DNA of 64,000 bases from Flagellimonas chongwuensis (lineage in GTDB: Bacteria; Bacteroidota; Bacteroidia; Flavobacteriales; Flavobacteriaceae), in NCBI RefSeq assembly GCF_013376415.1, contig NZ_WYET01000004.1:124001-188000 (forward strand). The letters run 5' to 3'. Below the pieces are notes generated by a model. It was not told the DNA's origin. It did not search any database and saw only the letters and a list, made by a program, of their open reading frames with translations. Each line of letters starts with the position of its first letter. Position 1 is the stretch's first letter. This document shows, piece after piece, positions 42,341 through 52,095 of the stretch. Both the position numbers and the translations under genes were made by a program.

Positions 42341-44275
42341 TTATTGGTTTTGGGAAGTTGATTGTTCAAGTATAAGTGCCAAAACTTCGGTTGGCCGTTT
42401 TTCACGACGGAGTTTGCGCTCCAATTTGCGGGTGTCCTTATTTCTCAAATCCAATATACTTTGGTGAGTGTTCATCATCTGGTCGTTCAATGTCCCTGTA
42501 TTGTCACATGTTAATTCTTCTGTTGCCGTGTTCAAGAAATAAGGAATCAGGATATCCCTGTAGGCCGATACAATTCGTTTTTTCACCTCCTCCTCCATCA
42601 CATTGGCCATAAATGGATTCCATACGGCATCGGTATATTCCTTTTCCACAGCTTCAACACGGTTCGGAAGTGCTTTAATGCCAGTTGCCAATTCGCTCAG
42701 CTGCATAAGACATGTTTTTGCCCCTTTGCCATATTCCAGTTTTTGCTGGGGATTTTTGATATCCGCATACCGGGTCAAAGAGCTATCGGACAAGTTCTTT
42801 AGCTGTTTTAGTGCATTTGTATATTCTGATGAAAGTCCTGGAACAGAATCTAATTTGTGCTCTAGATCATTGTTCAGCTCAATAAGCTCTTCTTCAAGTC
42901 CGTTCAACATTTGAAGCTGTTCCTCATTGGTCAATCGTGATGCAAGGGAACCCTTTATGTATTCCAAACTCATTTTTGCGTACGTGGCCAAAGCTTCGAC
43001 CGCTAACAGGTCATTGCTTTCATATTCAAATTCCTCAGAACTTGGCAACTTAAACGTCCTGGTGCCACCTTCTTCGTCGGCGACCACCAAAATCTCCGTG
43101 CTAGGTTTGCCATTGGGCCAAAGCCTTTTCAATAGCAAAGGAATTTCTTGGTACTGTACAATTTCCAGTTCCCTATGTGAAACCAATGTGGATAACGGAA
43201 TCAAGAAGTCGTTGTTTATTTTTTGAGCGGCATTGTAGTAAAAAAGTGCTTCGGAATCCGTACGTTTTACAATGTTCAGATGACTGTTATCCAAAATGAT
43301 GGAGCTCATTTCTTCTGCATCTTTATATTCCGAAACAATTTTGTCCAAGGTTTTATTTTGAAGGGAATCCAAAGGAAAATAAGGTACCCTGACTTTCATG
43401 TTGGGCTTAAAATCAGAAGTTCCCAAATGGTTTAGCACATTGTTGACCTTTTGATAATAACCCATGTTCTGTCCCAAGAGACGCAGTATTTGGCTTTCCC
43501 CGCTTTGTAAATGGACAAGCGATTCAAGCAAAGTAATATAGCCCTCGTTCAACTGAACGGTTTTATAGGCTGCAACGCTCTTGGTGAATACGTTTATATC
43601 CTGTGATTTACCCTCGGACTTTATTTTTATGGTTCTCAGTAATCCATCCTCGAAGAACCAATCCTCGATATCCTCCACGGCCTCTGTTCCATAGTACGAC
43701 CATTCATCGTGCGCAAGACCGTCCCTTAAAAATCGACCCACCAGCACGCTGCTATCGTTCTCTATTTGAAAGTTTTGACGCGGTACTCCTTTGTCAAAAG
43801 AAATGGTGCTTTTAAATATGATTTTTTCAACCTCGGAGTCCTTTATCTGGTTAATGGTGTAGTTCCAATCACCATCGGGTTTACCATCTATTAGGTTCCC
43901 CTCACCTATTTCTTGCACACCACTGACCAAAACCCGGTATTCGTAGCCCACCACCTGACTCTGACTATTGGTCTTGTATTCTCCAAATTCAAATTCCCAT
44001 GGTCCGTTGGCAACGCCTTTATCAAACTTGCCCGAAAAACGAAAGGATGTGTCCTCGTTTTCCACCAAGGTCTCCAAATTGGATTGTTGTAATTGAAAAT
44101 CACCGTCAAAAATGGTATCGAGGTCAGAAATAACGAATTGATAAACTGCTTTTCCCGTATAAGGTCCTACTTTTAGTGGTCCTTCATATGTTTTTCGTTC
44201 TTGCCCAAAGGTCTGAAGCGAAAGCATCAAAAATAGAAATACAGAAAAAAGCCGCTTTTTGGAAGGCTGTATCAT
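42341..44275 (-). CDS. Large secreted protein with MORN-like N-terminus
   Basis: A 644-residue protein from ATG 44275 (MIQPSKKRLFSVFLFL; a longer frame from 44347 lacks a signal). After the signal peptide (to ~FGQ) are MORN-like antitoxin-type repeats (GEGNLIDGKPDGDWNYTI, VLVGRFLRDGLAHDEWSYYG) that continue to ~residue 200. The remaining ~440 residues are helix-rich with no recognised domain. First gene of the operon with the DUF2490 and MORN genes. Confidence 0.65.
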   Translation of the reverse strand: MIQPSKKRLFSVFLFLMLSLQTFGQERKTYEGPLKVGPYTGKAVYQFVISDLDTIFDGDFQLQQSNLETLVENEDTSFRFSGKFDKGVANGPWEFEFGEYKTNSQSQVVGYEYRVLVSGVQEIGEGNLIDGKPDGDWNYTINQIKDSEVEKIIFKSTISFDKGVPRQNFQIENDSSVLVGRFLRDGLAHDEWSYYGTEAVEDIEDWFFEDGLLRTIKIKSEGKSQDINVFTKSVAAYKTVQLNEGYITLLESLVHLQSGESQILRLLGQNMGYYQKVNNVLNHLGTSDFKPNMKVRVPYFPLDSLQNKTLDKIVSEYKDAEEMSSIILDNSHLNIVKRTDSEALFYYNAAQKINNDFLIPLSTLVSHRELEIVQYQEIPLLLKRLWPNGKPSTEILVVADEEGGTRTFKLPSSEEFEYESNDLLAVEALATYAKMSLEYIKGSLASRLTNEEQLQMLNGLEEELIELNNDLEHKLDSVPGLSSEYTNALKQLKNLSDSSLTRYADIKNPQQKLEYGKGAKTCLMQLSELATGIKALPNRVEAVEKEYTDAVWNPFMANVMEEEVKKRIVSAYRDILIPYFLNTATEELTCDNTGTLNDQMMNTHQSILDLRNKDTRKLERKLRREKRPTEVLALILEQSTSQNQ

Positions 44276-44436
44276 GGAGTAATCTAGTGTTAGTCGAATC
44301 GTCCATTTACATACGTTCCGAAAGGGGTATATGGACGAGATGGTCAATGGTTTTACGATATTGATGGATATACCCGTTATTTATTGAACGGTTATTAAGG
44401 CTCTAAGGAAATTTCTATCAAACTGCTTATCCAGTC

Positions 44437-44444
44437 TACTTTTG
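44437..44444 (+). promoter_or_regulatory. TAnnTTTG promoter box of the amidohydrolase gene
   Basis: TACTTTTG fits the Bacteroidota -7 consensus TAnnTTTG, 86 bp before the ATG at 44530. The -33 element is not evident. Confidence 0.4.
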
Positions 44445-44529
44445 CAAATACTGCAACTGCTTTAAAAATAAATAAATCCTTTCTTTTTTTTCATACCTTG
44501 TTCTCTTGATTCATCAATAAACTAACTCA

Positions 44530-47500
44530 ATGAAAAAAAATTACTACCTGTTGGCATGTGCCATAGTATTTATGAGTACTTCTTCTTTTGCTCAGGATAA
44601 AGAGCAGGTTGCGGACAGCACAAAAAAGGCAACCGAAGAACTGCCCTTAGAACCGGAGAGAACCATTTCTTTCACCACCAAAGAGGGAACTTGGATTTCC
44701 TTGGACGTAAGCCCTGATGGCAAAACCATCATTTTTGATTTGATGGGCGACCTATACACCATTCCCATTCAAGGGGGCAAAGCAACTCAGATTACCAAAG
44801 GAATGGCCTATGATGTCCACCCGAGGTTCAGCCCCGATGGAAAATCCATCGTTTTTATTTCCGATAAAAGCGGGTCCGATAATATCTGGACCATGGAATT
44901 GGAGTCAGAAGAAACCAAACAAATTACCAAGGACAGTGATCAGAATTTCTTTTCGGCCGATTGGAGTCCGGACGGAGACTATATTGTTGGTGCCAAGGGC
45001 CGTAGGAACATCAAGCTGCACATGTACCACAAAGATGGCGGAGGCGGTGCCCAACTTATCTCCGAACCGGAAAAACTGAAAGCCATTGACCCAGAATTCT
45101 CGCCAGATGGAAAACTCATCTATTTTTCGATACGTACGGGAGCATGGAACTATAACGCCCAATTGCCTCAATATCAACTAGGAACTTACAACACCGAGGA
45201 TGGTGGGGTTTCTACGGTAACTTCCAGATATGGTTCGGCATTTACCCCTACGCTTTCGCCCAATGGCAAATGGCTGGTATATGGAAGCCGCTTTGAAACC
45301 GAGACGGGACTGGTATTGCTCAATTTGGAAAATGGTGACGAACGTTGGTTGGCCTATCCAGTACAGCGGGATGAGCAAGAATCCATTGCACCACTTGGCG
45401 TACTGCCCGGAATGGCCTTTACTCCTGATAGTAAAAACTTGGTGGCAAGCTATGGAGGAAAAATATACCGTATAAATATCGACTCGAATTCATCGGTTGA
45501 GATACCTTTTGAAGTAGATGTCAATCTCGAATTAGGCCCACAATTATCTTTTAAATATCCCATTGAGGATACCAAAGAGGCTTTTGTGACACAAATCCGG
45601 GATGGTGTCCCGTCACCCGATGGAAGCAAACTTGCCTTTACCGCGTTAAACAGGCTGTATGTTATGGATTTGCCCAACGGCACACCAAAACGTTTGACAA
45701 AAAACGATTTCACCGAAGCACAACCCGCTTGGTCCCCTGATGGCGAAAGCATTGTTTTCACATCTTGGGAAACCGATGGCGGTTATTTGTATAAAGTAAA
45801 TGCTAACGGACGCGGAGGCTCCAAAAAACTAACGGAGGAGTCGGCCATCTATAGCAATCCGGCCTGGTCTTACCAAAGCAATAGAATTGCCTTTACCAAA
45901 GGTTCCGCGCAAGTGTATCGCGATGCAATTGGCCCTCGTGCGAGTGGTGCCGAGGAAGATTTGGCATGGATTCCATCCGAAGGTGGAAAAATTACGGTGA
46001 TAGATAAATCCGAAGGTCGTTCCAATCCACATTTTACCAAAGTGGACGACCGAATTTATTTGAGCAAAGGCAAAGATTTGCTTTCAATTCGATGGGACGG
46101 TACTGATCAAAAGGAACACCTTACGCTAAGCGGTATTACTACATTCGGCTCCTCTTCTTTTGGATTCCATGATGAAAACGGAGGACATAGTATTTTGCCA
46201 GGGTCAGAACAAAATAAAGCTCCAGAGGATAAGTCATCTGCTCCATCAGAAATCAAGATTTCACCGGACGGCACCACGGCCTTGGCCAAAATCAACAATG
46301 ATATTTATACGGTTACCATACCTAAATATGGGAAAACGCCAAAAGTATCCGTAGCAGATGCGGATAAAGCAGCCTTCCCTGCCATGAAGTTGACATTGCT
46401 GGGCGGAGAGTTTGCTGCTTGGTCGGGCAATAGTAAAGATGTACATTGGTCTTTGGGCGCCAGTCACTTTATTTACAATCTTCCGGCTGCCAAAGCATAT
46501 GCCGACAGTGTGGCAATTGCTAAAAAGGAAGCCGAAAAACTAAAAAAGGAGAGCGAAGATGACGAGGAAGAAGATGAGAAGGATGATGACAAAAAGGAGG
46601 ACAAAGGATATCAAGCCAAAGAAATCAAAGTAAAGGTTAGTTATACCAAAGATATTCCAGAAGGAATGGTGCTAATAAAAGGTGCACGCATCATCACAAT
46701 GAAAGATGATGAAATCATTGAAAACGGTGACATCCTTATCGAAAACAATCGAATTAAAGCAGTTGGTGCGTCAGGTTCTTTAACTGTTCCAAAAGGAACC
46801 GTGGAAATTGATGCTGCTGGCAAAACAATTACCCCCGGTTTTGTGGATACCCACGCGCACATGTGGCCTAACTGGGGCATTCATAAAAATCAGATTTGGA
46901 TTTATTCCGCCAATTTGGCGTACGGTGTTACAACCACCAGGGACCCTCAGACGGCCACAACCGACGTTCTTACATATTCCGATATGGTTGATGCCGGAAT
47001 GATGCACGGACCACGGGTCTATAGTACCGGGCCCGGCGTTGGTTATTGGTCGTACAAAATAAAATCATTGGAACATGCCAAGGAAGTGCTGAAGCAATAC
47101 AGCGAGTACTACGATACCAAGAGCATAAAAATGTATTTGGTGGGGAACCGACAGATGCGCCAATGGATCATTATGGCAGCCAAAGAACTAAAATTGATGC
47201 CGACTACCGAAGGTGGATTGGATTTTAAATTGAACATGACCCAATTGTTGGACGGTTATCCCGGTCACGAACATTCATTCCCAATTTACCCCATTTATGA
47301 TGACGTTGTACAATCCGTTGCAGAATCCAAAATGGCGGTCACCCCTACCCTTTTGGTGTCCTACGGCGGACCATGGGCAGAGAACTATTATTATGCCACC
47401 GAAGATGTGTACCACGATAAAAAGCTACAATACTTTACTCCTTATGAAGAATTGGCTCAAAAATCAAGACGAAGAGGAGCTTGGTTTATGCCCGAAGAAC

Positions 47501-47919
47501 ATGTGTTTAAAAAGCATGCCGAGTTTATGAAAGATTTGGTCGAAGCTGATGGACTCGGTGGCATTGGAAGCCATGGTCAGTTACAGGGATTAGGCTATCA
47601 TTGGGAACTGTGGTCGGTAGCAAGTGGCGGAATGCAGACAATGGACGCCCTTAAAGTTGCGACCATCCTTGGTGCGGAATCGCTTGGTTTGGATGGTGAT
47701 CTGGGAAGTATCGAGGAAGGCAAGTTGGCGGATATTTTGATCTTGGATAAAAATCCGTTGGAAGATATTCGAAATACCAACACAATTACCCATGTCATCA
47801 AAAACGGAAGGGTCTACGATGCCGATACGTTAGATGAGGTGGCTCCTGTTAAAAAAGAAGCGGAGACATTCCATTGGCAAACGAAAAAGCCAGAGGGTAT
47901 TCCTGGAATGAAGAAATAA
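44530..47919 (+). CDS. Secreted TolB-like propeller/amidohydrolase fusion
   Basis: A 1,129-residue secreted protein with signal MKKNYYLLACAIVFM (cleaved near FAQ). Residues ~50-620 form a WD40-like beta-propeller (PD40 repeats: SPDGKTIIFD, SPDGKSIVFISD, SPDGKLIYFS). An acidic Lys/Glu/Asp linker (~665-695) is followed by an amidohydrolase domain (~710-1110): DTHAHMW metal-binding HxH near 774, GHEHSFP and GSHGQLQGLGYHWEL. The enzyme probably hydrolyses a peptide-like or cyclic amide nutrient. The gene is monocistronic with a strong terminator. Confidence 0.85.
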   Translation: MKKNYYLLACAIVFMSTSSFAQDKEQVADSTKKATEELPLEPERTISFTTKEGTWISLDVSPDGKTIIFDLMGDLYTIPIQGGKATQITKGMAYDVHPRFSPDGKSIVFISDKSGSDNIWTMELESEETKQITKDSDQNFFSADWSPDGDYIVGAKGRRNIKLHMYHKDGGGGAQLISEPEKLKAIDPEFSPDGKLIYFSIRTGAWNYNAQLPQYQLGTYNTEDGGVSTVTSRYGSAFTPTLSPNGKWLVYGSRFETETGLVLLNLENGDERWLAYPVQRDEQESIAPLGVLPGMAFTPDSKNLVASYGGKIYRINIDSNSSVEIPFEVDVNLELGPQLSFKYPIEDTKEAFVTQIRDGVPSPDGSKLAFTALNRLYVMDLPNGTPKRLTKNDFTEAQPAWSPDGESIVFTSWETDGGYLYKVNANGRGGSKKLTEESAIYSNPAWSYQSNRIAFTKGSAQVYRDAIGPRASGAEEDLAWIPSEGGKITVIDKSEGRSNPHFTKVDDRIYLSKGKDLLSIRWDGTDQKEHLTLSGITTFGSSSFGFHDENGGHSILPGSEQNKAPEDKSSAPSEIKISPDGTTALAKINNDIYTVTIPKYGKTPKVSVADADKAAFPAMKLTLLGGEFAAWSGNSKDVHWSLGASHFIYNLPAAKAYADSVAIAKKEAEKLKKESEDDEEEDEKDDDKKEDKGYQAKEIKVKVSYTKDIPEGMVLIKGARIITMKDDEIIENGDILIENNRIKAVGASGSLTVPKGTVEIDAAGKTITPGFVDTHAHMWPNWGIHKNQIWIYSANLAYGVTTTRDPQTATTDVLTYSDMVDAGMMHGPRVYSTGPGVGYWSYKIKSLEHAKEVLKQYSEYYDTKSIKMYLVGNRQMRQWIIMAAKELKLMPTTEGGLDFKLNMTQLLDGYPGHEHSFPIYPIYDDVVQSVAESKMAVTPTLLVSYGGPWAENYYYATEDVYHDKKLQYFTPYEELAQKSRRRGAWFMPEEHVFKKHAEFMKDLVEADGLGGIGSHGQLQGLGYHWELWSVASGGMQTMDALKVATILGAESLGLDGDLGSIEEGKLADILILDKNPLEDIRNTNTITHVIKNGRVYDADTLDEVAPVKKEAETFHWQTKKPEGIPGMKK

Positions 47920-47933
47920 ATTTTCAGTAACAA

Positions 47934-47967
47934 AAAAGGCGCACTGATCAGTGCGCCTTTTATTTTT
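47934..47967. terminator. Strong bidirectional terminator
   Basis: A perfect palindrome (AAAAGGCGCACTGATCAGTG... pairing fully) with A and T runs on either side lies between the convergent amidohydrolase and LRR lipoprotein genes. Confidence 0.9.
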
Positions 47968-47981
47968 ATTTCGGCCTTTCC

Positions 47982-49673
47982 TTAATTATTGTTGAATGTC
48001 CAATCGTAATCTAGTCCTAATTCATTGATTTTAGCAATGGTGGTTTGATCTATCAAATCCGTACCTGGATTGTTTTGGAAATCGATATAACCATAGGTGG
48101 TTGAATTCAGAATCGCCTGGTCGTAAACAAAAGAAATCATTTGGTCCAGCTCCGCTGCCATAAATTGATTGCCGCCAATTTGCAAATCAAACATTTTGTG
48201 GTTCTGGGTAATATCGATTTGGCTAAAGTTATTGTTCTCGATTATTAATCTTTCAAGTGCTACGTTTTGCGATAAGTCCAAGCTGCTCAATAAATTATCT
48301 TCGATATATAAATCCTGTAGTTTTAAATTTGCGGAAAGGTCTATCGCACTTATTTGATTTTCATATAAATCTATACGTTCCAATTCTATGTTTTGCGATA
48401 AATCTATTTGGGTTAGGTTGTTTGCACCAATATTGATCAAAAACAAGTTTGTGTTCTGGGTGACATCAATATTTGACATTAAGTTACCGCTTAAGTCAAG
48501 TTGGTTTAACTGGCTGTTCTGAGTCACATCCAAACTGGTTAAATTATTTTCCCTAGCAAATAATAACTGTAAATAAGAGTTGTTGGAAACATCTAAATTG
48601 GAAATTTGATTGCCATTTATCCACAAAAGTTCCAACATTGGATTTTGTGAAACATCTATTTCGGTTAACTGATTAAATCTAGCATACAACCTCCTAAGTT
48701 TCTCGTTATTAGTTAAATTCAAATGTGTTATTTGGTTGTATCCCAGACTAAGGTTTTCTAATAAAAGATTATTTGAAGTATCCAATGATGTTAATTTTCC
48801 GATATGGAAATCCACCTCTTTTAATAGGGTTAAATTACTTAAATCCGCAGCAATAATATTGCTTTGATTATTGAATTCCACCTCATAATTACTGAAATTC
48901 AAATATTCAATAACCTCTACTGCTCCGATAATTTTTATTTTATAGACACCATTTATTTCATAAGTATGATTGGCTTCATTTTCTATTTCAATAGTATTTA
49001 GGGTAGATACATATTCTTCAATAACACCATCTCCCCAATCAATTTGATAGGTTGAACCTGTTAACGATTTTAAAGCAATCACTTTTGTTGTTAAGTTTTC
49101 TGAATCATCAACAGTTAATGTGAAGAAATCTTCTGCCTCGGAAAAAACCAAGTCATCTTCTTCATAACCAAATTCCACCCAAGAATAACCGGCTGCTTCT
49201 ATATTATCAATAGGTGTATTCTTTGAATCTCCTTCTTGAACTGTAAAATCATACGGAAGTGAAGTTCCAGTAAACTGAGAGAGTGCAGAGGTGGCTTTTG
49301 GCACTAAGGAAATCACTTTATCGTCAGCATCTACCACAATAAATTCTGTTAATGTGTAGGTTCCTGAGTCCAATAGTACTTCTTCTGTAACATAATCACC
49401 TCCATTGTCCACAACATCAAGTTGATGTCTATTCAATATAGTACTGCCTTCATCCGTTTCCACGCTAACAAAAACATAGGCTGGTATAAATTCCTTTGCA
49501 ACTAGATTTGTTGAATTTTTGGAAGTAATCTCCATGTTGTTAATCCCAAAAGATTGGGATCCCTGTTCTACTGCACTTGGTACTTCTGGTGTTTTAGGAG
49601 GAGTAGGACTTTCACTCTCTGAACAAGAAACCATAAAAGTGAGCAATACCAATACGTATAAGGCTTGTTTCAT
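47982..49673 (-). CDS. LRR lipoprotein with PKD-like domain (paralogue of 32499-34187)
   Basis: A 563-residue lipoprotein from ATG 49673 (MKQALYVLVLLTFMVSC). Same plan as the island copy: TLTEFIVVDADDKVISLVP region, PKD-like YQIDWGDGVIEEYV and HTYEINGVYKIKI, then ten 21-residue LRRs (LTSLDTSNNLLLENLSLGY to FSQIDITQNHKMFDLQIGG). It is likely surface-exposed and binds a partner. It lies outside the repeat-delimited island, between an amidohydrolase and an M13 peptidase. Confidence 0.82.
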   Translation of the reverse strand: MKQALYVLVLLTFMVSCSESESPTPPKTPEVPSAVEQGSQSFGINNMEITSKNSTNLVAKEFIPAYVFVSVETDEGSTILNRHQLDVVDNGGDYVTEEVLLDSGTYTLTEFIVVDADDKVISLVPKATSALSQFTGTSLPYDFTVQEGDSKNTPIDNIEAAGYSWVEFGYEEDDLVFSEAEDFFTLTVDDSENLTTKVIALKSLTGSTYQIDWGDGVIEEYVSTLNTIEIENEANHTYEINGVYKIKIIGAVEVIEYLNFSNYEVEFNNQSNIIAADLSNLTLLKEVDFHIGKLTSLDTSNNLLLENLSLGYNQITHLNLTNNEKLRRLYARFNQLTEIDVSQNPMLELLWINGNQISNLDVSNNSYLQLLFARENNLTSLDVTQNSQLNQLDLSGNLMSNIDVTQNTNLFLINIGANNLTQIDLSQNIELERIDLYENQISAIDLSANLKLQDLYIEDNLLSSLDLSQNVALERLIIENNNFSQIDITQNHKMFDLQIGGNQFMAAELDQMISFVYDQAILNSTTYGYIDFQNNPGTDLIDQTTIAKINELGLDYDWTFNNN

Positions 49674-49906
49674 GACATGGATGGGGTTGTTTAGTCTAAA
49701 ATACACCATCGTTTCCACGGCAAAGGTGTGCCGTATAGAAAGATTCTTCTGAAGGGGTACATGGTTAGGGTTAAGGTTGATTATAATTTTAATGCGCTTT
49801 CTAAAAGTAGGATTTTTCTTTTAAATATGGATTGGTTAGTCACCAGACATCGTACTTTTTTAGATAAAATACCTATGCATCCATCTTGATTAGTACTATA
49901 CCTAAA

Positions 49907-49932
49907 TTAAAAAAACGCACCATTGGGTGCGC
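49907..49932 (-). terminator. Rho-independent terminator of the M13 gene
   Basis: On the minus strand a GCGCACC-type stem (CGCACC with GGTGCG, loop CAAT) is followed by a run of Ts; it lies ~30 bp after the M13 stop codon. Confidence 0.75.
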
Positions 49933-49960
49933 TTTAATGTTTTAACCAAGATACGAGTTC

Positions 49961-51976
49961 TTACCAAATCTTTATTCTTTCCTCTTCTGGTTTATAGTTT
50001 TCTTCGCCCTCCTTCACTTCAAAGGCCTCATAGAACGGGGTAAAATTCATTAAAGGACCGTTTACCCTCCAAATAGCAGGAGAGTGAGAATTGGTATTCA
50101 CATAGTTCCTCATAAACTCATCACGTACTTTTACGCGCCAAATACGGGCAATGGACATAAAGAACCGCTGGTCCGGGGTATATCCGCCAATTTTAACAGT
50201 ATCCTGCCCTTGTTCCGTCATTTTAAAGGCATCATACGCAATTGAAATTCCACCGTTGTCTGCCGTGTTCTCACCAATGGTCATGGCACCTTTCAAGTGC
50301 ACGGTATCCAACACGGTAAACGAGCTATATCTATCTATTAATTGTTGGGTCTTGCCCTTGAATTTTTCCAAATCTGATTTGGTCCACCAGTTTTTCAGGT
50401 TTCCTTCGCCATCGTATTGCGAACCATTATCATCGAACGCATGGGTAAGCTCGTGACCGATGACCATTCCGATTCCGCCATAATTAACCGCATCATCAGC
50501 GGCCATATCAAAATAAGGGAACTGCAGAATCCCCGCTGGGAAAACAATCTCATTTAAGGAAGCATTGTAATACGCAGTTACAGTTGATGGGGTTGTGCCC
50601 CAAGCATCTTTATTCGGGGGCTTGTTCAAATATTGTACGTTATACTCGTAATTATTTTCCTGTAGGGCTACCACATTTTCAAAGTATTGGTCTCTTGCAA
50701 TTTCCACATCATACTCGCGCCAAACATCTGGATATGCAATTTTCTTGGTGATGGCATACAATTTTTCCTTGGCCTTGGTCTTAGTGCTATCACTCATCCA
50801 ATCCAACTCGGACATTCTGTTCTCAAAGGCTTTCTGAAGATTGTTCACCAAATCAAATACCCGTTGCTTCGCAGCTTCATCAAAATAGCGTTTCACGTAC
50901 AATTGCCCCAAGGCAAAGCCTAGGTTCCTATCTACCTGTTGGGCCATGATCTGTGCTCTTGGTTGTTGTTCGGACTGCCCCAACAAAATTTTGTTGTATT
51001 CAAATAGGGCATCCTCAAAAGGTATGCTTAAAAATCTGGAGTAATTGTCCAGGGTATGTGCCTTTAGATAGGTTTTCCAATCATTCACAGAAACACTGCC
51101 CAACATACTGTTCAATTTATCGTAATACTCGGGCTGTCTCACATTGATGGAATCTGCTTCCAGCTCCAATTTTGATAACATAGATGCCCAATCAATGTTA
51201 GGATTTGATGCAGTAATAGCAGAAACCGCCAATTTGTGATAGTTGGTCTGTGGGTCTCTTCTTTCAATACGGGTCTTATGCGATTCCGCCAGTTGTTTTT
51301 CTATATCGTACACCGTTTCTGCCTTTTCGGCACCATCTTCAATATCCGTTAAATCGAACAAGGTTGCCAAATAAGTTTTGTAGGCCTCCTGAATGCCAAC
51401 TGTTGATTCATCCGTCTTAAAATAATAATCCCTGTCCGGCAGTCCCAGTCCTGATTGGCCGGCATGTAAAATATTGATCTGACTGTTTTTGTTATCTGGT
51501 GCCACGCGCAGCCCCATAATGGAGTTATTTCCTTTGGAAATTTGTTCAGTGACAAAATTGATCAATTCCTTTTTGTTGGAAATGGCATCGATTTCTTCCA
51601 AAATAGGCTTTATGGGTTCATATCCACGTTGGTTAAGGGTGGCCGTGTCCATTCCCGATGCAAAGAAATCTCCCACTTTTTGTTCTACGGTGCCTTTTTC
51701 ATACTCGGAGGATGAAACTTCTTCCAAAATATCCTGAAGCAATTGGCGCTGTGGAATATTGAGAAAGCTGTAAGACCCCACACCTACTTGGTCGTCTGCA
51801 ATCTGGACGGTATCGTACCAAGATTTGTTTACATGGTTAAAAAAGTTGTCCCCAGGTTTAATGGATTCGGTAATTCCCGTAAAGGCAATTTTGGCAGGTT
51901 CTTCTTCTTGCTTTCTTTCCTGTTGACAAGATAGCAACAGCATGCCCGCGAGGGCCATTGTTATTAAGTATTTCAT
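49961..51976 (-). CDS. M13 (neprilysin-like) metallopeptidase, lipoprotein
   Basis: A 671-residue lipoprotein (LLSC, Cys17). The M13 zinc motif VIGHELTHAF lies near residue 507, followed by GENTADNGGISIAYDAF with the third ligand Glu. The PepO/neprilysin terminal block RIWRVKVRDEFMRNYVNTN and the C-terminal EERIKIW are present. It acts on short peptides at the cell surface. It is complete (M13 members are usually 630-750 residues). Confidence 0.92.
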   Translation of the reverse strand: MKYLITMALAGMLLLSCQQERKQEEEPAKIAFTGITESIKPGDNFFNHVNKSWYDTVQIADDQVGVGSYSFLNIPQRQLLQDILEEVSSSEYEKGTVEQKVGDFFASGMDTATLNQRGYEPIKPILEEIDAISNKKELINFVTEQISKGNNSIMGLRVAPDNKNSQINILHAGQSGLGLPDRDYYFKTDESTVGIQEAYKTYLATLFDLTDIEDGAEKAETVYDIEKQLAESHKTRIERRDPQTNYHKLAVSAITASNPNIDWASMLSKLELEADSINVRQPEYYDKLNSMLGSVSVNDWKTYLKAHTLDNYSRFLSIPFEDALFEYNKILLGQSEQQPRAQIMAQQVDRNLGFALGQLYVKRYFDEAAKQRVFDLVNNLQKAFENRMSELDWMSDSTKTKAKEKLYAITKKIAYPDVWREYDVEIARDQYFENVVALQENNYEYNVQYLNKPPNKDAWGTTPSTVTAYYNASLNEIVFPAGILQFPYFDMAADDAVNYGGIGMVIGHELTHAFDDNGSQYDGEGNLKNWWTKSDLEKFKGKTQQLIDRYSSFTVLDTVHLKGAMTIGENTADNGGISIAYDAFKMTEQGQDTVKIGGYTPDQRFFMSIARIWRVKVRDEFMRNYVNTNSHSPAIWRVNGPLMNFTPFYEAFEVKEGEENYKPEEERIKIW

Positions 51977-52095
51977 ACAGTTGGTTTATTTGCTACAAGA
52001 TACCTAATATTAGAGCGTGCTTGTAAGTTGATTCTTTAAAAAAATCATAAATTAAAGGAGGGCAAACATCCATAGCAAAAGCAGTATTAGCTCTC

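Noticed and set aside
44276..44347. Longer start of the MORN-like operon's first gene (44347)
   Set aside because: The extra 24 residues lack a signal, whereas ATG 44275 gives a clean signal peptide.
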